DNA of 64,000 nucleotides from Sapria himalayana (GCA_029783825.1 JAREIK010003115.1:241310-305309), one strand, 5' to 3'; positions 10,787-23,052 are shown, numbered from the stretch's first letter. The notes: generated by a model not told the origin, from the letters alone. Numbers and translations are program-made.

Positions 10787-12540
10787 CACTATGAAAATGT
10801 TCAGTTAGCTATAAAATTTTAGCTAGGGATCAATCCCTAACTAAATTGCTAGGGATTAGTTAGGGAATATCAAGAGATTTATGATTTTTCATTGAATTAA
10901 AAATTTACAACGGATTAGCGACGGATTATTTTTTGTAAATTCTGCTTAAGAAAAGCGGGGAATTTAGCAATGGATTAGCGATGGATTAGTGATAGAATAT
11001 TTTCATAAAATCAGCTCAAGACAAGTGGGGAATTTAGAGAAAGATTAGCGATGGATTAGTGATGGAATATTTTTTCTAAATTCACTCAAAAAAAGTGGGG
11101 AATTAAGCAATGGATTTAGCGACGAAATTTTCCTAGCTAATAAAATCCTGAATATAGCGATGGATTTAGTGACAGAATTTTTCTAGCTAATAAAATCTGG
11201 AATTTAGCGATGGATTTAGAAACAAAATTTGCCTAGCTAATTACATCAGTAACATATCGATAAATTTCAGCGATGGAATTCTCTAGCTAATTACATCTGG
11301 AACATAGCGACGGATTTTATCGACGAAATTTCCCTAGCTAATTACATCCTAAAATATAGCGATATATTTAGAGACAGAATTTTCCTAGCTAATTACATAC
11401 TGAATATAGTGACAGATTTTAGAGATAAAATTTCCCTAGACAATTCCATACTAAATATAGCGATAGATTATAGTGACAGAACTTCCCTAGCTAATTAAAT
11501 CTAGAATATATCGATAGATTTAGCGACGAAACTTTCCTAGATAATTAAATCCGGAATATAGCGACGAATTTAGTGACGAAACTTCCCTAGCTAATTAAAT
11601 CTCAAACATAGAGTTGGATTTAGTGATGAAATTTCACTAGTCAATATTTAATTATTTATTTTTTTATATTATTAGTTTTAATATTTTATTTAATTTTGTA
11701 TATTAATTGTATGTTAATGGTCTATAGATGAGTAGTCATTGAAAGAAACATTCTTCTCGTAAAATTATAAAAAAAAAGATATTATAAATAAATAATTTTA
11801 AAAATATAAAAATACAAAAAACAATTTGATTAATAAGGACTAAAATAACTATTTTTATGATGTATTAATTTTTAAAAAAATTATACATAAAATTTTTTTA
11901 AAATGTTTAATTAGGAAACTTAATAATTTGTATTAAAGTAACATTAAATAATTAAATCAATAAGTATAATAATTTTTATCGATATTTTACAAAATAAATT
12001 AACATACATTAAAATTTATACTAATATAAATGTAAAATAATTCATTGTATGATAAAATAAAAAATATTTTAAAAAATATTTGAATTGATGGATAAACTAG
12101 TAAATATTAATATTATTATAATGTATAAAAAAATTTTATGATTATAGGAAACTTTTAAAAAAATAATTAATACAAAATTTGAAAATCTTTAATTATAATA
12201 AAAATTTAAATCTTTTTATTAAATTTAAAAGAAAATAAATTAGTATTTAAAAATAAATACATAAATGTTTTCCCCTACTAAAATTTATAATAATTAAACA
12301 ATTGAGTAATATTTTTACTATTAGCTTTAAATATTTAGTCTTTATTAAAATAAAAATTATTACCTTTTTTAATTATCTTCTCCCTTTAAGTAATTTTTAA
12401 AATTTTAAAAATTATAAATGATATCAAATAATATGAAATTTTATGCCTTTAAAATTATTTCATATTATCTTCATAAAAATTAATATGAATTCTTAAAATT
12501 TTATAACAATAAAATATATATATTTATATATAATTTAACA
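10787..12540 (+). mobile_element. CACTA transposon B, 5' end
   Basis: The terminus CACTATGAAAATGTTCAG at 10787 is followed by TTAGCTAGGGA and CTAGGGATTAGTTAGGGAAT. Aligned by eye it matches element D from 54931 for about 1.2 kb: AGGGATTA-TAGGGAA near the end, the GGATTAGCGACGGATTA zone, and further in TTTATTTAATTTTGTATATT and GACTAAAATAACTATTTTTA. No transposase sequence was found downstream, so B is non-autonomous or truncated. Its 3' end was not located. Confidence 0.75.
10890..11645. repeat. CACTA subterminal repeats of element B
   Basis: A 10890-11100 zone has four GGATTAGCGA-type units. Then follow about ten tandem units of roughly 55 bp, each of the form TAGCGACGGATTTAGCGACG plus AAATTTCCCTAGCTAATTA. 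Clustered short repeats next to a CACTA terminus are the normal binding sites for TNPA-type proteins. Many units contain CGACG, a dense set of CpG and CHG-like methylation targets in otherwise AT-rich DNA. Confidence 0.8.
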
Positions 12541-13160
12541 TATAGAGTGTTTTATAACACTTAGAAGTGTGGCTTGAAGACCAATCATCTTTTCATGTGT
12601 GTCTTGATATATGAAGTTTGTAAATTTTGTCGCCATTTGATTCTTTTTTTAGTTATAAAGATAAGCATCTATTTTTTGAAGTTGTTTATATATTTATTGT
12701 TTAATTAATTTTATAATAAAAAATTGCAAGGTGTTTGTTTTTCATGTGTACCTTGCTACACACACATGAGCTTTGTTGAAAATATTTTGATAATAAATAA
12801 AAAAATGAGTCTTTATGTATTATAATTATTTATTATTTATTTAGCTATCTATACATATATGTAAACCTATATATATGTAATTAATTGAAAAATAAATCTT
12901 TATGTATAAAAAAATGAATTGAAAAGAAATGAGTCTTTATGTAAATATATGTAAATCTTTATAAATATATCAAAAAGAGATTTATCATCAATTCAACTCT
13001 AACATATATGTATAAATAATGAATTGAAAAAATAGTCTTTATGTAAATATAATTATTTATTGTTTATTTAGTTATATATAGTTGATTTTTTATACATATA
13101 TGTATAAAAAAATGAAGTTTACAAATATATGGATTTCAACTCTAACATACGCTTAAGAGC
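12541..13160. repeat. AT-rich imperfect repeats with GAGTCTTTATGTA motif
   Basis: AAATGAGTCTTTATGTA, ATTATTTATTGTTTATTTAG and TACATATATGTATAAA recur about three times in different orders between 12800 and 13110. No coding potential seen. It may be internal DNA of element B. Confidence 0.5.
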
Positions 13161-14755
13161 ATCTCCAAGAAGCTAGGTGTTTGCTTCTGTAGTTTATCTC
13201 ACCTTATCTATAAACCCTTACCAGACTCCAACTCCAAAGGGCTTCGATTCTTGAGGTGGCCTCTGGAAGACAAAACTTCTCTCTCCGCAACGTGCATGGT
13301 AGTGATGCTGATCAGAAAGAGAAATATCCGAATGCATTCATCTTTTATTGGTAAGTCATTCCATTAATTTGATTCTGATCATGTAATGCAATTCACATAG
13401 AACTCATGTGATTGCTCAGCAATAATCATACGCAACACAAAACTTTGTGCACTAATCTTTCCATGCTAGTGCATGTGATTCCATCTCCATCTTTTTCATC
13501 AGTTTGAAGAACTCTAATCGGGTATCAAAAAAAAAGTAAGCCGTATTACTTCGTTTTTGGATGGTTTTTATGTTTTGATATATATTGTTCATATATATAC
13601 AAATACTGTATGCATATAGATATATTGTATATATATATATATATGTATGTATATATAAATTATATATATAAATAAATATGCACACACAAACACAATATAT
13701 ATATATATATACACACATGCACACTATATATATATATATATGTATGTATGTATATTGTATAAATTGTATATATCATATATATATGATTTATTTATATGTA
13801 TAATATAAAAATAAGAAAATAAAAATTAAATAATATTTTTGATTTTTATAAAAAATGCAAGTTGGATTCCTATTTAATCTGACTCATAGTGTATATATAT
13901 ATACACATATACTTACCACATATATATTGTATATAAACAATATATAGATAGAATGTACACACACACACACACACACACATATAATTAAAAATAAGAAATA
14001 TAAATTATAAAATATTTTTGATTTTTATAAAAAGCAAGTTGGATTCTTATCTGATCTAACCCATTACCCTTAGCCTTTCTTTTATATACTTTTTTAAAAG
14101 AGGGTTGCTGATTTTTTAGATACATACATACATACATACATATTATGACAAATGATAGAATCAGGTTGATTATTTTCAATACACCAAGATATTATTTTTT
14201 CAATTTGCAGAAAGAAATATCAATTTTTTTAATTTAAAAAACAAATATAATTTCTATTTGGGATACATAAACATAATTTTTTTTATATTAGTTGTGACAC
14301 AATATTGTTAGTACGAGTATCTTACCTTCTTCAACCCCAGACCCTCAAAATTTATAAATGACCCAAAAGATAAGATGAGCTAGGTTTGAGTGGGACAAAA
14401 AAAATTGTTAAAATTAGTACCACTAATCATTAATTATTCATTTTCCCAAACCAAGTATAATTTTCCCATTTATTATTACCCAAATTATTTTTTAACATTT
14501 TCACTTCATATATATATTTTAAAAAATATTCTCTTTGTAAAACACAACTCTTACAAAATGTATATGCACTTTATATTCATATTTACACATAATTACTCCT
14601 TAAATCTATGAGAATCACACACACACACACACTCACATATGCATGCATGTAAGTGAGCATATATATATATATTTCTTTCCATCAAAACATCTACCTAAGT
14701 GAATTGAATTTTATTTTCAAGTTGCAAAACTTTCATAAGAAACACATGCGCACAC

Positions 14756-14794
<39 letters not shown>

Positions 14795-15530
14795 CACACA
14801 AACACACATACATCACAAGTGTATGTGATGAATAGTTTTCTTGTTTTTTGTAGTAAAAAAAGATGACATAAAAAGAACCTAATTTTTTAATAGCATTTTT
14901 TCAATGTTTTTGTTGAGGAAGAATTGAGGGAGAAGTTTTAAAAGAACAAGAAAAAATAAAAAAAAAGCAAAAAAAAACTTTTACAATGTAACAAAGATAA
15001 TCTAATATCATTTAAGTTTATGGAACACATTAATATCAATGGAGACAATTATAACATATAGTTGATAAAGAAAATCAGTTAAAGTTATTACACATGTTAC
15101 AGTCACCGTGCTAAGTGCTAAGTGCTAACAATGTCTGATTTGTCATCTGTGGGAACTAGCGGGCAGTGAATCAAAGAAGTCCACCGAGACAAAAAAATTC
15201 CAAACCAACGGCCTGAAACACGTGATGATGATTATCACAATAACCTCTTCGTCTTTTTGGCAAATATATCATATAGAGTGATTAAATGTATTTTAAAATT
15301 CATTCTCTCTCTCTAATCTCTCTCTTCTACTTCCAAAATTATTGAATCTAAAAAATTATGCTTTTATCATCTAACTAGAAAGTAATCATGATTTAACTTT
15401 TATTATTTAGAATAACAATGAATAAACTAATGAAAAAATTTCAAAATATTAACAATTTTAAAATCACAAGTTAATTAAAATTCAAAATAAAAAAAATTAT
15501 ATTATTTAAAATTTTAAAATATTCTGTCTT
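13161..15530. other. No gene; AT-rich DNA with microsatellites
   Basis: AT and GT/CA-rich DNA. It contains TA/CA runs (13630-13745), CA runs at 13957-13979 and 14614-14634, an ACAT run (14120-14140) and a long CA run at 14742-14812. A phrase of balanced composition at 13155-13400 (AAGAGCATCTCCAAGAAGC onward) may be a short mobile-element relic, but no terminal repeats or target duplication are visible. Short open frames here show no known domain. Confidence 0.45.
14742..14812. repeat. CA dinucleotide microsatellite
   Basis: An almost pure CA run interrupted by a few CG steps. Its length differs by 2 bp from the second copy (about 30791-30863), one of several microsatellite differences between the duplicated blocks. 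Confidence 0.85.
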
Positions 15531-15689
15531 CTGTGCATCATTGTCGTTCAACATAGTCGGGCATGGAAATGCACTTTGCTGTGCTCATTGTGCCTTGCTG
15601 GGCTGGTGGACAATGCCACCATGCTATGTTGTGAAAAAATAAGTAATGCCAGCATGTGATGACCTATTTAACACCTCTAGTCTGAATTG

Positions 15690-15905
15690 AATGCAGGCTA
15701 TTCTGGAATAAACCCAAGTTAGCTTGGAAAGAATGCTAGCTAGCCTGGAACATCTCCAGGCTAGCATGGAACTCTAGCATGGAATGAATCCGAGTTAGCC
15801 TAAAATGAACCTGAGTTAGCCTAGAATGAACTCGTGTTATCCTAGAATGACATCAAGCTGGCCTAAAATGAATCCAAGCTAGCTTGGAATGAATCTGAGC
15901 TAGAG
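15690..15905. repeat. 20-bp minisatellite, left block
   Basis: About ten tandem units of roughly 20 bp, consensus near GAATGAATCCGAGCTAGCCT, with point changes in each unit. The array resumes at 16340-16505, so the CATGC-rich segment between looks like an insertion into it. Confidence 0.8.
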
Positions 15906-16336
15906 GTGTGAAGCGGGTCATGCCATGCAGGCATGACCCTCTTTTCTTAGCACGACCATGCGATGCACGACATGGTTAAAATCCCATTATGTGCCAGGCA
16001 TAGCAGCCTGATAGGCACGATAAAGTGCACGGTCGTGCTCACCATGCCGAATGACAGAGAGGAAAACCAGAAAAAAAATTAAACATTTGTTCAAATGTTT
16101 TTTAAAAAATAGACCGGCCCATGATGGGGCGGTCACATTTAAAAAAAATAATAAAATTGCCCATAAAGGTTTACCATGCGTTAGCACTGACACGATGCAT
16201 GACTCATGCCGGCCCAGCAGGTCACAAACCATGCCTCGGGGCGTTTTGGCCCGAGGAATGGTTCTGGACCCTGCCATGCTAGGCCAGGCACTGCTGATTT
16301 GGGTCATGCCCGGTCTGCCCGACTCATCTGACACCC
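15903..16336. mobile_element. Probable non-autonomous hAT-like relic inside the minisatellite
   Basis: A segment of higher GC content than its surroundings, starting TAGAGGTGTGAAGCGGGTCA and ending GACTCATCTGACACCCTTA. The ends are imperfect inverted repeats of the AGGTGT...ACACC(C/T) kind seen in some plant hAT elements. It interrupts the 20-bp minisatellite. No 8-bp target duplication is visible, so the class is tentative. The overlapping open frames on both strands (about 115 and 99 residues) have no recognisable domain and are taken as chance. Confidence 0.4.
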
Positions 16337-16339
16337 TTA

Positions 16340-16505
16340 TTCCAAACTAGGCTAGAATTAACTTGGGCTAGTCTAGAATTAATCTGGGCCAACTCAAAAT
16401 GAATCAAACTAGCCTATAATGAATCCCTACTAGTCTAGAATGAATTCATGCAGTCATGCTAGCCTAAAATGAATACAAGCTAGATTGGAATGAATTTAGG
16501 TTAGC
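16340..16505. repeat. 20-bp minisatellite, right block
   Basis: Continuation of the 15690-15905 array, with units such as TAGCCTAAAATGAATACAAG and TAGTCTAGAATGAATTCATG. Confidence 0.75.
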
Positions 16506-17029
16506 TGCATGCATTGTGTGCAAGCATGTCAAGGTATGGCCTGACATGATATCGGCAGCCGACAAGCCATACCAGGTTGCCATTTTCAGAGCCATGTAAT
16601 GCTAGGCATGACACAATGGCAAGACTAAGCCTAAAAAATATGACATCCCACTTGGCATGGCATATTGGATATCTCTATGCAGATTATTTCTAATTGTGGG
16701 AGGCCACCAATGAAATAAAAATCTCTATTATGACTATTTTTTCAAGTTTAGAGAAAAATATTTTAATAATCAATATAAAATATAGAGTAAGTCTGCTGAC
16801 AATACATCTTATCTTATGATAATTTATCTCCTCATCTAGATATGTTTTCATAATGAAGACCCACCTATGGCATATCTTAGAGAGGGAATCATAAGACATG
16901 GTATCTTCTTAAATGAGATAATATTTGAGAATGAGACATGAGTATCACAGTACAAAAATACATATACAATATGATGCTGGGTAGAAATCTTCACTTTATT
17001 TTGAAGAGTGATTAGAAGACTAATAGCAT
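16506..17029. other. CATGC-rich relic and unassigned sequence
   Basis: 16506-16680 is rich in CATGC and GGCATG words, like 15540-15680 and 21640-21840, and may be another piece of the same old mobile family. The rest shows no gene or repeat that I recognise. Confidence 0.35.
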
Positions 17030-17420
17030 AGGAATTGACGATCAGAACACATGGCTACATGGGAGACTTTTAGATGCTCTGAACATGCTATGCATGTCCT
17101 TTCTCAATACAAACTCTAAGTTTTGTACAATTAAGTCTTGTAATCTCTAAATCATCATAAGCCAGACTTAGAGCAGACATGAGGATTACCAAGTTGTATG
17201 GACTCGAGAGATATTTATTTTCGTGTGAAACTTCACCCTCTCTAGAGTTAACTTGATCTATACTTATTGGTCAATATGATGAATTCATATAAATATTATC
17301 ATAAAGTGAACCAAATTCATCTGTAACTGATGAGTGATCATCCCACCTAATTAGATGCTCAGGAAAGACTAAAAATTAATTTACTCACATATATTATCTA
17401 GAATCTTGTTCTAGGCTTGT
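17030..17420 (-). repeat. Dispersed repeat R, copy a (inverted)
   Basis: The reverse complement resembles 19030-19410 and 19940-20320. Shared order: TTGGTTCA-TTATGAT, an AGTATA-AT-A stretch, AACTCTAGAGAG, GAGTCCA, then TTAGAGTTTGTATTGAGAAA. Likely an old mobile-element segment; class unknown. Confidence 0.5.
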
Positions 17421-18420
17421 TTAAAAATGAGTCAGACTTAAAAAAATATCAATATTTACTAATACTCAATTAGATTCTAGTTAAAATTACTAGCATACTT
17501 TTTAGATACTAGATTAACCAGGAAAATTAAATCTCAAAGTACTAGGTATTACCTTATCTTGTCATAGGAAAAAAAGATGAACAAAACAAACACACCAAAA
17601 TACTCTAAAAGATATTAAATAATTTCTTTTTCCAAAATAAATGATTTATAAAATCATATAATAATAAATGATAAAAAAAATATTCAATTGTTGATTAATA
17701 CATTTTCGGAAGACTATTTCAAAATAATTCGATTAAAAATCTGAGTTGTCTTAATCAAATATCTATTCATCCTTTTTAAAATATCATTCCATGATGATGT
17801 GTCCGTACATTAAGTCTAGTATATAACCTCAAGATTCATACATAAAGTATGAAAACTATTTGATACATTATTACTTCTAATATTTTTTTAAAATTTTCAT
17901 TAAGATGATTTTATATCTTTTTATGAAATGACTGAAAATAAAAAAAATATAATTTAAAATAAAAAAAAATGCAATTTAAAATTTAAAAAAAAACAAGTAA
18001 AACCTGTATAATTATCAATCAATATGATAAAATATCCTAACTTCTTTCTAATTTTATCTTTAGTGAGCTTTCATTTTTCTTCTAAATGTATCAGATTGAA
18101 TGAATCCCTGCTCTCACAGATCCAACGGACAAAAAAAATATCTTACTAAATATTTCAAAGAGAGATCTAATACCAGACATGAGCAAATATCTAAAAAATA
18201 ATCAAAATCGACATTATTTATTTAATATATATTATTTTAATAGTTATTATAGTTTCCTTTTGTTTATAGTTTTACAAAAAAATTTTATTTGTTGTTTATT
18301 TTATTACATATGAGAATACTCGACAAATGAGCTATCCCAATTCATATTGCCCATTATATAAGGATACATCATTGTACATTATTTTTCATGGGTAGTATTG
18401 ATATTTTGAATTTATTTTCA
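17421..18420. other. No gene recognised; AT-rich, possible LTR end
   Basis: No protein similarity was recognised on either strand. The last part has a TATA-like ATTATATAAGG (18353) ahead of the primer-binding-like site at 18424, which would fit a degenerate LTR, but its start is not defined. Confidence 0.3.
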
Positions 18421-18445
18421 GCATGTTATTAGAGCCAGTACCTTA
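18421..18445 (+). other. Degenerate retrotransposon primer-binding site
   Basis: TGTTATTAGAGCCAGTACC closely resembles TGGTATCAGAGCCAGG, the initiator-methionine tRNA primer site found just after the 5' LTR of plant Copia elements. The preceding ATTTTCAGCA would be the LTR end. No gag or pol sequence follows, so at most a truncated relic remains. Confidence 0.45.
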
Positions 18446-18659
18446 AAGAGCACAAATACTATGTTTTGTAGAGAAAAAAGTGCATGTAGATAGTAACATC
18501 ATAATCACATATGCATTGTGTGTAACATTGCATGCGTGTACAATACCTCTTTCCAAAGAAGGCACACATAATGTGTGCCCTCCCATCTGTCCATTGCATG
18601 GCCATTGCATGAGTTGTACGTCGATGCCAACAACATCAATGTAGATGGTGCAAAGTGCA

Positions 18660-18830
18660 AAGTGTAACAATGTGTGTGATTTCATGCGCATATGTACATA
18701 TTCTTGTGCAAGTGTGTGACAGTGTGTGCACAAGTGTGTGATAGTGTGTGTGCAAGTGTGTGATAGTGTATGATAGTATGTGCGCAAGTATGTGATAGTG
18801 TGTGATAGTGTGTGTAAGTGTGTATGTATT
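18660..18830. repeat. TGTGATAGTGTGTGCAAG minisatellite
   Basis: Tandem GTGTGTGATAGTGTGTG and GCAAGTGTGTG units. The reverse strand gives a His/Thr-rich open frame (Thr-His-Tyr-His repeats) that is a by-product of the repeat. Confidence 0.8.
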
Positions 18831-19029
18831 ATTCAATCATTTTTGACTGTCCTTTCAAATTTTGAATCATATAAAAATTATTTAGCATATTTTCTAGAGA
18901 TTCTAAAATTAATTATTTTATTTATTTTTCTTGATTATTTTAGTATATAAAAAAGTACAAGTATTTTTCATTAATGTCTAGGATAATTTTAGAGAGTGAT
19001 GAAATATGTTTTAAGCAAAACTCATTTTT

Positions 19030-19410
19030 TAGTGAATTCAGGAAGAATAATAATCTAAAGATTTAATCAGACTCATTATTTTTCCTGATTCCCCTATAAC
19101 CCCACTTAAATTTCCAGTTATAAGAGACTAGAGAGGATCAGTGACAACTACATATGAACTTATTGGTTCAAATTATGATTACCCACCTATGATTATAGGA
19201 TCATCATTTACTCTGACAAATATAAATCATATCAACTTTGAATAAAGTGAGATTTCCACAGAGAGGTATTTTACCTTGAGTCCAGATGACACAATAAATA
19301 GTCTAGTAATCTACTATAGTTACTAGTCACGAGTTGAAAACTAGATAATTTATCACCCATTATTTAGAATTTATACTAAGAAAAAGAAACATGTGCATCA
19401 TGTTGGAATT
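19030..19410 (+). repeat. Dispersed repeat R, copy b
   Basis: Related to 19940-20320 in direct orientation, about 905 bp apart, and to 17030-17420 in inverse orientation. Landmarks: ATTGGTTCAAATTATGATTA, ACTTTGAATAAAGTGAGATT, TTACCTTGAGTCCAGATGA, AGAATTTATACTAAGAAAAA. Confidence 0.55.
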
Positions 19411-19939
19411 ATTTCTATTTCACTTTATATCATATTTTTTAACATTATTTTATAAAATAGTAAAATAAATAATTTAATACAAATATTTAAAAAGTAATCA
19501 TATATTAAAATATATGTATCAAACAGTTATAACATTTACTGTTTGAATCATAAATCATACATTAGACTTCCCATGTTACAATCTTTCACAAAAATAGGAT
19601 TATTAAAAAGAAAGAATAAATATGTAATTGAAATATTTTAGATAATCTATAAATCAACCAAAAATTAACTCATCAAATAGTTACCCCTCTTATATTATTT
19701 CTTACATTATACTCTATCTGTTCATGCATAATGGAGATACAACATTTAACTTTCCTCATAATTTTAAAAAAACAATTATTTTATCATTATATCTCCATAA
19801 AACATAAGATGAAACCAAAAACTTTGAGTTTAATCTTCTTAGTTACTTTTGTATTAAAAAGGATCCACATTTTTTAATAAGAGTTTGATATAATATTAGT
19901 GAGTGCTAACATTATTTTTTTGAGGATATTTATTTTTTA
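19411..19939. other. No gene; AT-rich spacer
   Basis: No coding, RNA or repeat feature recognised. Confidence 0.4.
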
Positions 19940-20320
19940 CCAAGTCTGAAGAATAAGAATCCATAAAACATATTTGGATCCATGACTTTACTTACTCTTC
20001 TATTATCCCACTTGGATTGGACCTCTAGTTATGTGACATGGACATGTATTAGCTACAACTGAATTTATTGGTTTAAATTATGATAATATTCAGATTAAGT
20101 CATTATATGTATCAAAAAGTATAAATTAGATTGACTCTAAAGAGAGTCTAACTTTCAATGAGAGAAAATTTACTTTGAGTTTAGATGATTCAATAGACCA
20201 TGAGGATATATTCTATTTCTTGATAATGATGATCCAATGACTATGATATTTGACTGCCTAAGAATTAGAGTTTATACCAGGAGAAAATGACAAATGTAGT
20301 TGCAGCCTATTTAGAGCAAA
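19940..20320 (+). repeat. Dispersed repeat R, copy c
   Basis: Matches copy b by ATTGGTTTAAATTATGATAA, TTACTTTGAGTTTAGATGAT and AGAGTTTATACCAGGAGAAA. The DNA after copies b and c is not alike, so this is a dispersed piece and not a longer tandem. Confidence 0.55.
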
Positions 20321-21639
20321 TAATATCTCCTAAAAAGCTAGATAATATTATGGCTAGCGACTTTAATCTTAATTTTTTGATCTACTAACTGGATAGAGAA
20401 GAATTATTAAATTTTATACATAAAAATCGACATAATGGTGAGACATGCAAATAAAATATCATAATGATTCATGCCTAGTCCAGCAGTTGAACTTCAAGGA
20501 CAACCCTCCGTTCTATTTGCTAAGTTCTTAATTACTAATTATATTTTTAATTTAAATATTTTATAATGTTATTCCTATTAGTCGACATAATACTAAGAAT
20601 TTTATGATAAATAGATCGAAAGTAAATTTGCATAATAGAAAATATTTTAGAATCTTCCAAAAATCTAACCAGAATACTTGAGTTAATAATCAGTTTCGTC
20701 ACATCTTCTCTCACAAATTCATTGCGATAATGAAGATGGTCAATTAACTTGATATTGATCCAACTTCAAAGGTCCTATAGCTCATTTATGTTTACCTAAA
20801 ATATAATGCATCATGTCTTTTGGTATATTGATCAATATAACCATTATGTTGAGCGATATCACAAGTACTCCTACATGTATATATTTTTTTATGATATATA
20901 CTATACAAAATCTTCTTCGACACTCCAACTATTTTTTTTGATTATGTTAAGTACATACATATTACTAAATTTTGTTTATTTTTATGTTTCTTAGGCAAAT
21001 GAGTGAAAATAATAAGAGAAAACCTAGTTTCAATTATGAACCTTCAGTCAAGTTATTGTTATTATTCACATTTATCATTTTTTTATGTATGAGATTAAAT
21101 TGAAAGTAGGAGAAAAATAATAATAAATATAAATTATTTACATTTTTAAATATAATTATTAATCTAAAATATACTAAATAAAATTAAATCTTTAAACATA
21201 ATCACAATGTATACCTTAAGTTTTTGAGTGTATTAAATACTTTAGATATGTACCTCATATTTTTGTGCCTGAAAGTCAACTACTCATGAAACTAACACAT
21301 ACATGACATACAAGACATGTTAAAATTATAAATTATTTAACAAAATAGCGTAAATAGGATACAATATGAATTTAAGAATAACAAAAAGAGAAAAAAAGTA
21401 TTATATAAATATAAAAATAAAAATATATCAATTAAATATTTATAAAAAAATTTTTTAACTAAAAATTATTTTTTTATTTTTCACATATTTTAGGGCAGAA
21501 ACTCAAAAGCTATCAAATTTTTACAAATAAGCGGTCAAATGCAATCCAATGGCTAAAAAATATTTTCACCTATAATGGGTATAAATATTTTAGCTAAAAA
21601 GGCAACAACAACCATTAAAAAAAAGTACTACTTTTTCTA
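20321..21639. other. No gene recognised
   Basis: AT-rich DNA on both strands. The only frames above 60 residues (for example 20806-20994) have low-complexity composition and no known domain. Confidence 0.4.
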
Positions 21640-21840
21640 AAAGCCCCGTGCTAATGGGTCATCCTACAATGTCAGGCACACGAGCCATGCCCGGCCTAAC
21701 ACAAGGCATGGTCAGACCCACCTAGCTCGACATGACTATGAACTAGGTTAAATATGGATGAATCATAATGTGCCAGACATGGATGAATCATGTCGTGCAT
21801 ATGTCGCCCAGCCCACTTGACACATCAACATTCCTAGTTT
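21640..21840. repeat. CATGC-rich mobile-element relic
   Basis: CACGAGCCATGCCCGGCC, CAAGGCATGGTCAGACCCAC and a right edge CTTGACACATCAACATTCC resemble the segment at 15903-16336 in word use. It is more GC-rich than its surroundings. Ends and target duplication are not resolved. Confidence 0.4.
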
Positions 21841-22011
21841 ACAACTTGTTTCATCTAAGCTACATGTCATGGAACTTTATGCATAAACATGAAAGAAAAT
21901 ATTATAATTTTAGCTTATTTCTAGTTAACACCTTGTTTTTATTTTTTATTAATTTTATTATGGACGAGCAGTGAAAATATTAGATACTCACTCTAATTTG
22001 CCTTTCATATA

Positions 22012-22458
22012 ACTAGATATATTATATGTATAATAACATATAACTATAAATAATTCAATCTTACTATATGTATAACTATAAAAACATTATACATAACTAC
22101 ATTTAAATATATAATTAACAACATATATTTAATATATATTTTTATATATTAGTATAAAAAATGTATTTTAGTTTATCTATACCTATACATAACTATGTGT
22201 ATAAATATATGAAATTATATTAAAAAATATATATACATACATGTATAAATATAAGTTAAACTATATGTGTAACTATATGTATAACTACATGTAACTATAT
22301 TTATAATGATATGTATAAAAACATACAGCATAATGTTTAACTATATGTGTATAACTATATATATATATATTTGTATAACTATAAAAAACATTATATAAAT
22401 AAATATAACTTTATTTTTAATGATGTATACACATATGTATACACATATGTGTATACAT
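22012..22458 (+). mobile_element. Fragment of a second A-type CACTA element (A2), cut by the duplication junction
   Basis: ATATGTATAATAACATATAA, ATATACAT and ATGTTTAACTATATGTGTAT occur in the same order as in the intron repeat at 595-960, so this is the same TNP2-intron repeat from another element copy. It stops at the junction with duplication copy 2; its true continuation is seen only after 38499. Confidence 0.6.
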
Positions 22459-22859
22459 ATGCTTGTAGAAGTGAAGGGATTTTTCAAAAGACATGACACC
22501 CCACGACTAGGATAACTTTGTCGCAGCAGAAAGATGGTGATCAGAGGAGATGGGGGAGAAAAAGGAACGTCAATTTCACGGATAGATTATACTTTATGCA
22601 ATGTCATTAGATACATTGATGAAAAAGATGTAATAAAATTTTATTATGTTTTTATTTTAACTATGCAAAACAAGGGTTGCGTAGAATGTATTTATTCAAA
22701 ATTATTATGCAAAAAATATTTTCATCATCCTGTGTTGCACATGAGCATGGTATAGTGCTCCATTTTTCTATGTTCAAGTTTTTTATTGTTTTGTTGATGG
22801 TTACCATTACTGACGATCTATCTCTATTTGATCTGTCAGTTCTTTTGTTAGTTTGTCAG

Positions 22860-23003
22860 CTCCATCATGGCGGGGCAAAGCAACATACTTATAGACCTTG
22901 GGATTGGAAGAAAGTTCTGGTCACGGAGAGGCAAGATGCAAACTTTAATGCACCAAGCTTGGCTCGTGACTTGTCTTCCAGGTTTTCCTCTAAGAGTTTT
23001 TAG
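22860..23003 (+). pseudogene. Unidentified exon-like fragment, second copy
   Basis: Same translation as 6857-7000 (LHHGGAKQHTYRPWDWKKVL onward). No difference was seen, but the duplication is too recent for that to indicate selection. Confidence 0.45.
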
Positions 23004-23052
23004 AGATATTTTTCTAAATTTAAATAATCTTTGCTTTTCTTATTTATATTGA

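Larger units (their letters stand above)
6456..22458. repeat. 16-kb tandem duplication, copy 1
   Basis: The whole block is repeated directly behind itself. The first bases, ATGCTTGTAGAAGTGAAGG at 6456, recur at 22459. The offset drifts from 16003 to 16053 and back to 16049 through microsatellite and homopolymer length changes. It contains the end of element A, CTAT array 1, the 5' end of element B, old repeats and the start of A2. Reading the copies side by side I found about 18 single-base differences. Confidence 0.95.

Noticed and set aside
13155..13400. Possible MITE beginning AAGAGCATCTCCAAGAAGC
   Set aside because: The opening words resemble those seen in plant short repeats, but no matching inverted end or target duplication was found nearby.
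15155..15170. GCGGGCAGTG as a possible 3' end of CACTA element B
   Set aside because: There is no run of T before it and no subterminal TAGCTAGGG motifs upstream; the match to a CACTA end is only the last four or five bases.
15987..16350. Overlapping open frames of 115 (minus) and 99 (plus) residues, with copies at 32040-32403
   Set aside because: They lie in a GC-richer mobile-element relic where both strands stay open by chance; no domain or codon pattern was recognised.
18443..18836. His/Thr-rich minus-strand frames of 114 and 66 residues
   Set aside because: Explained by the GTGTGTGATAG minisatellite and flanking sequence; no domain.
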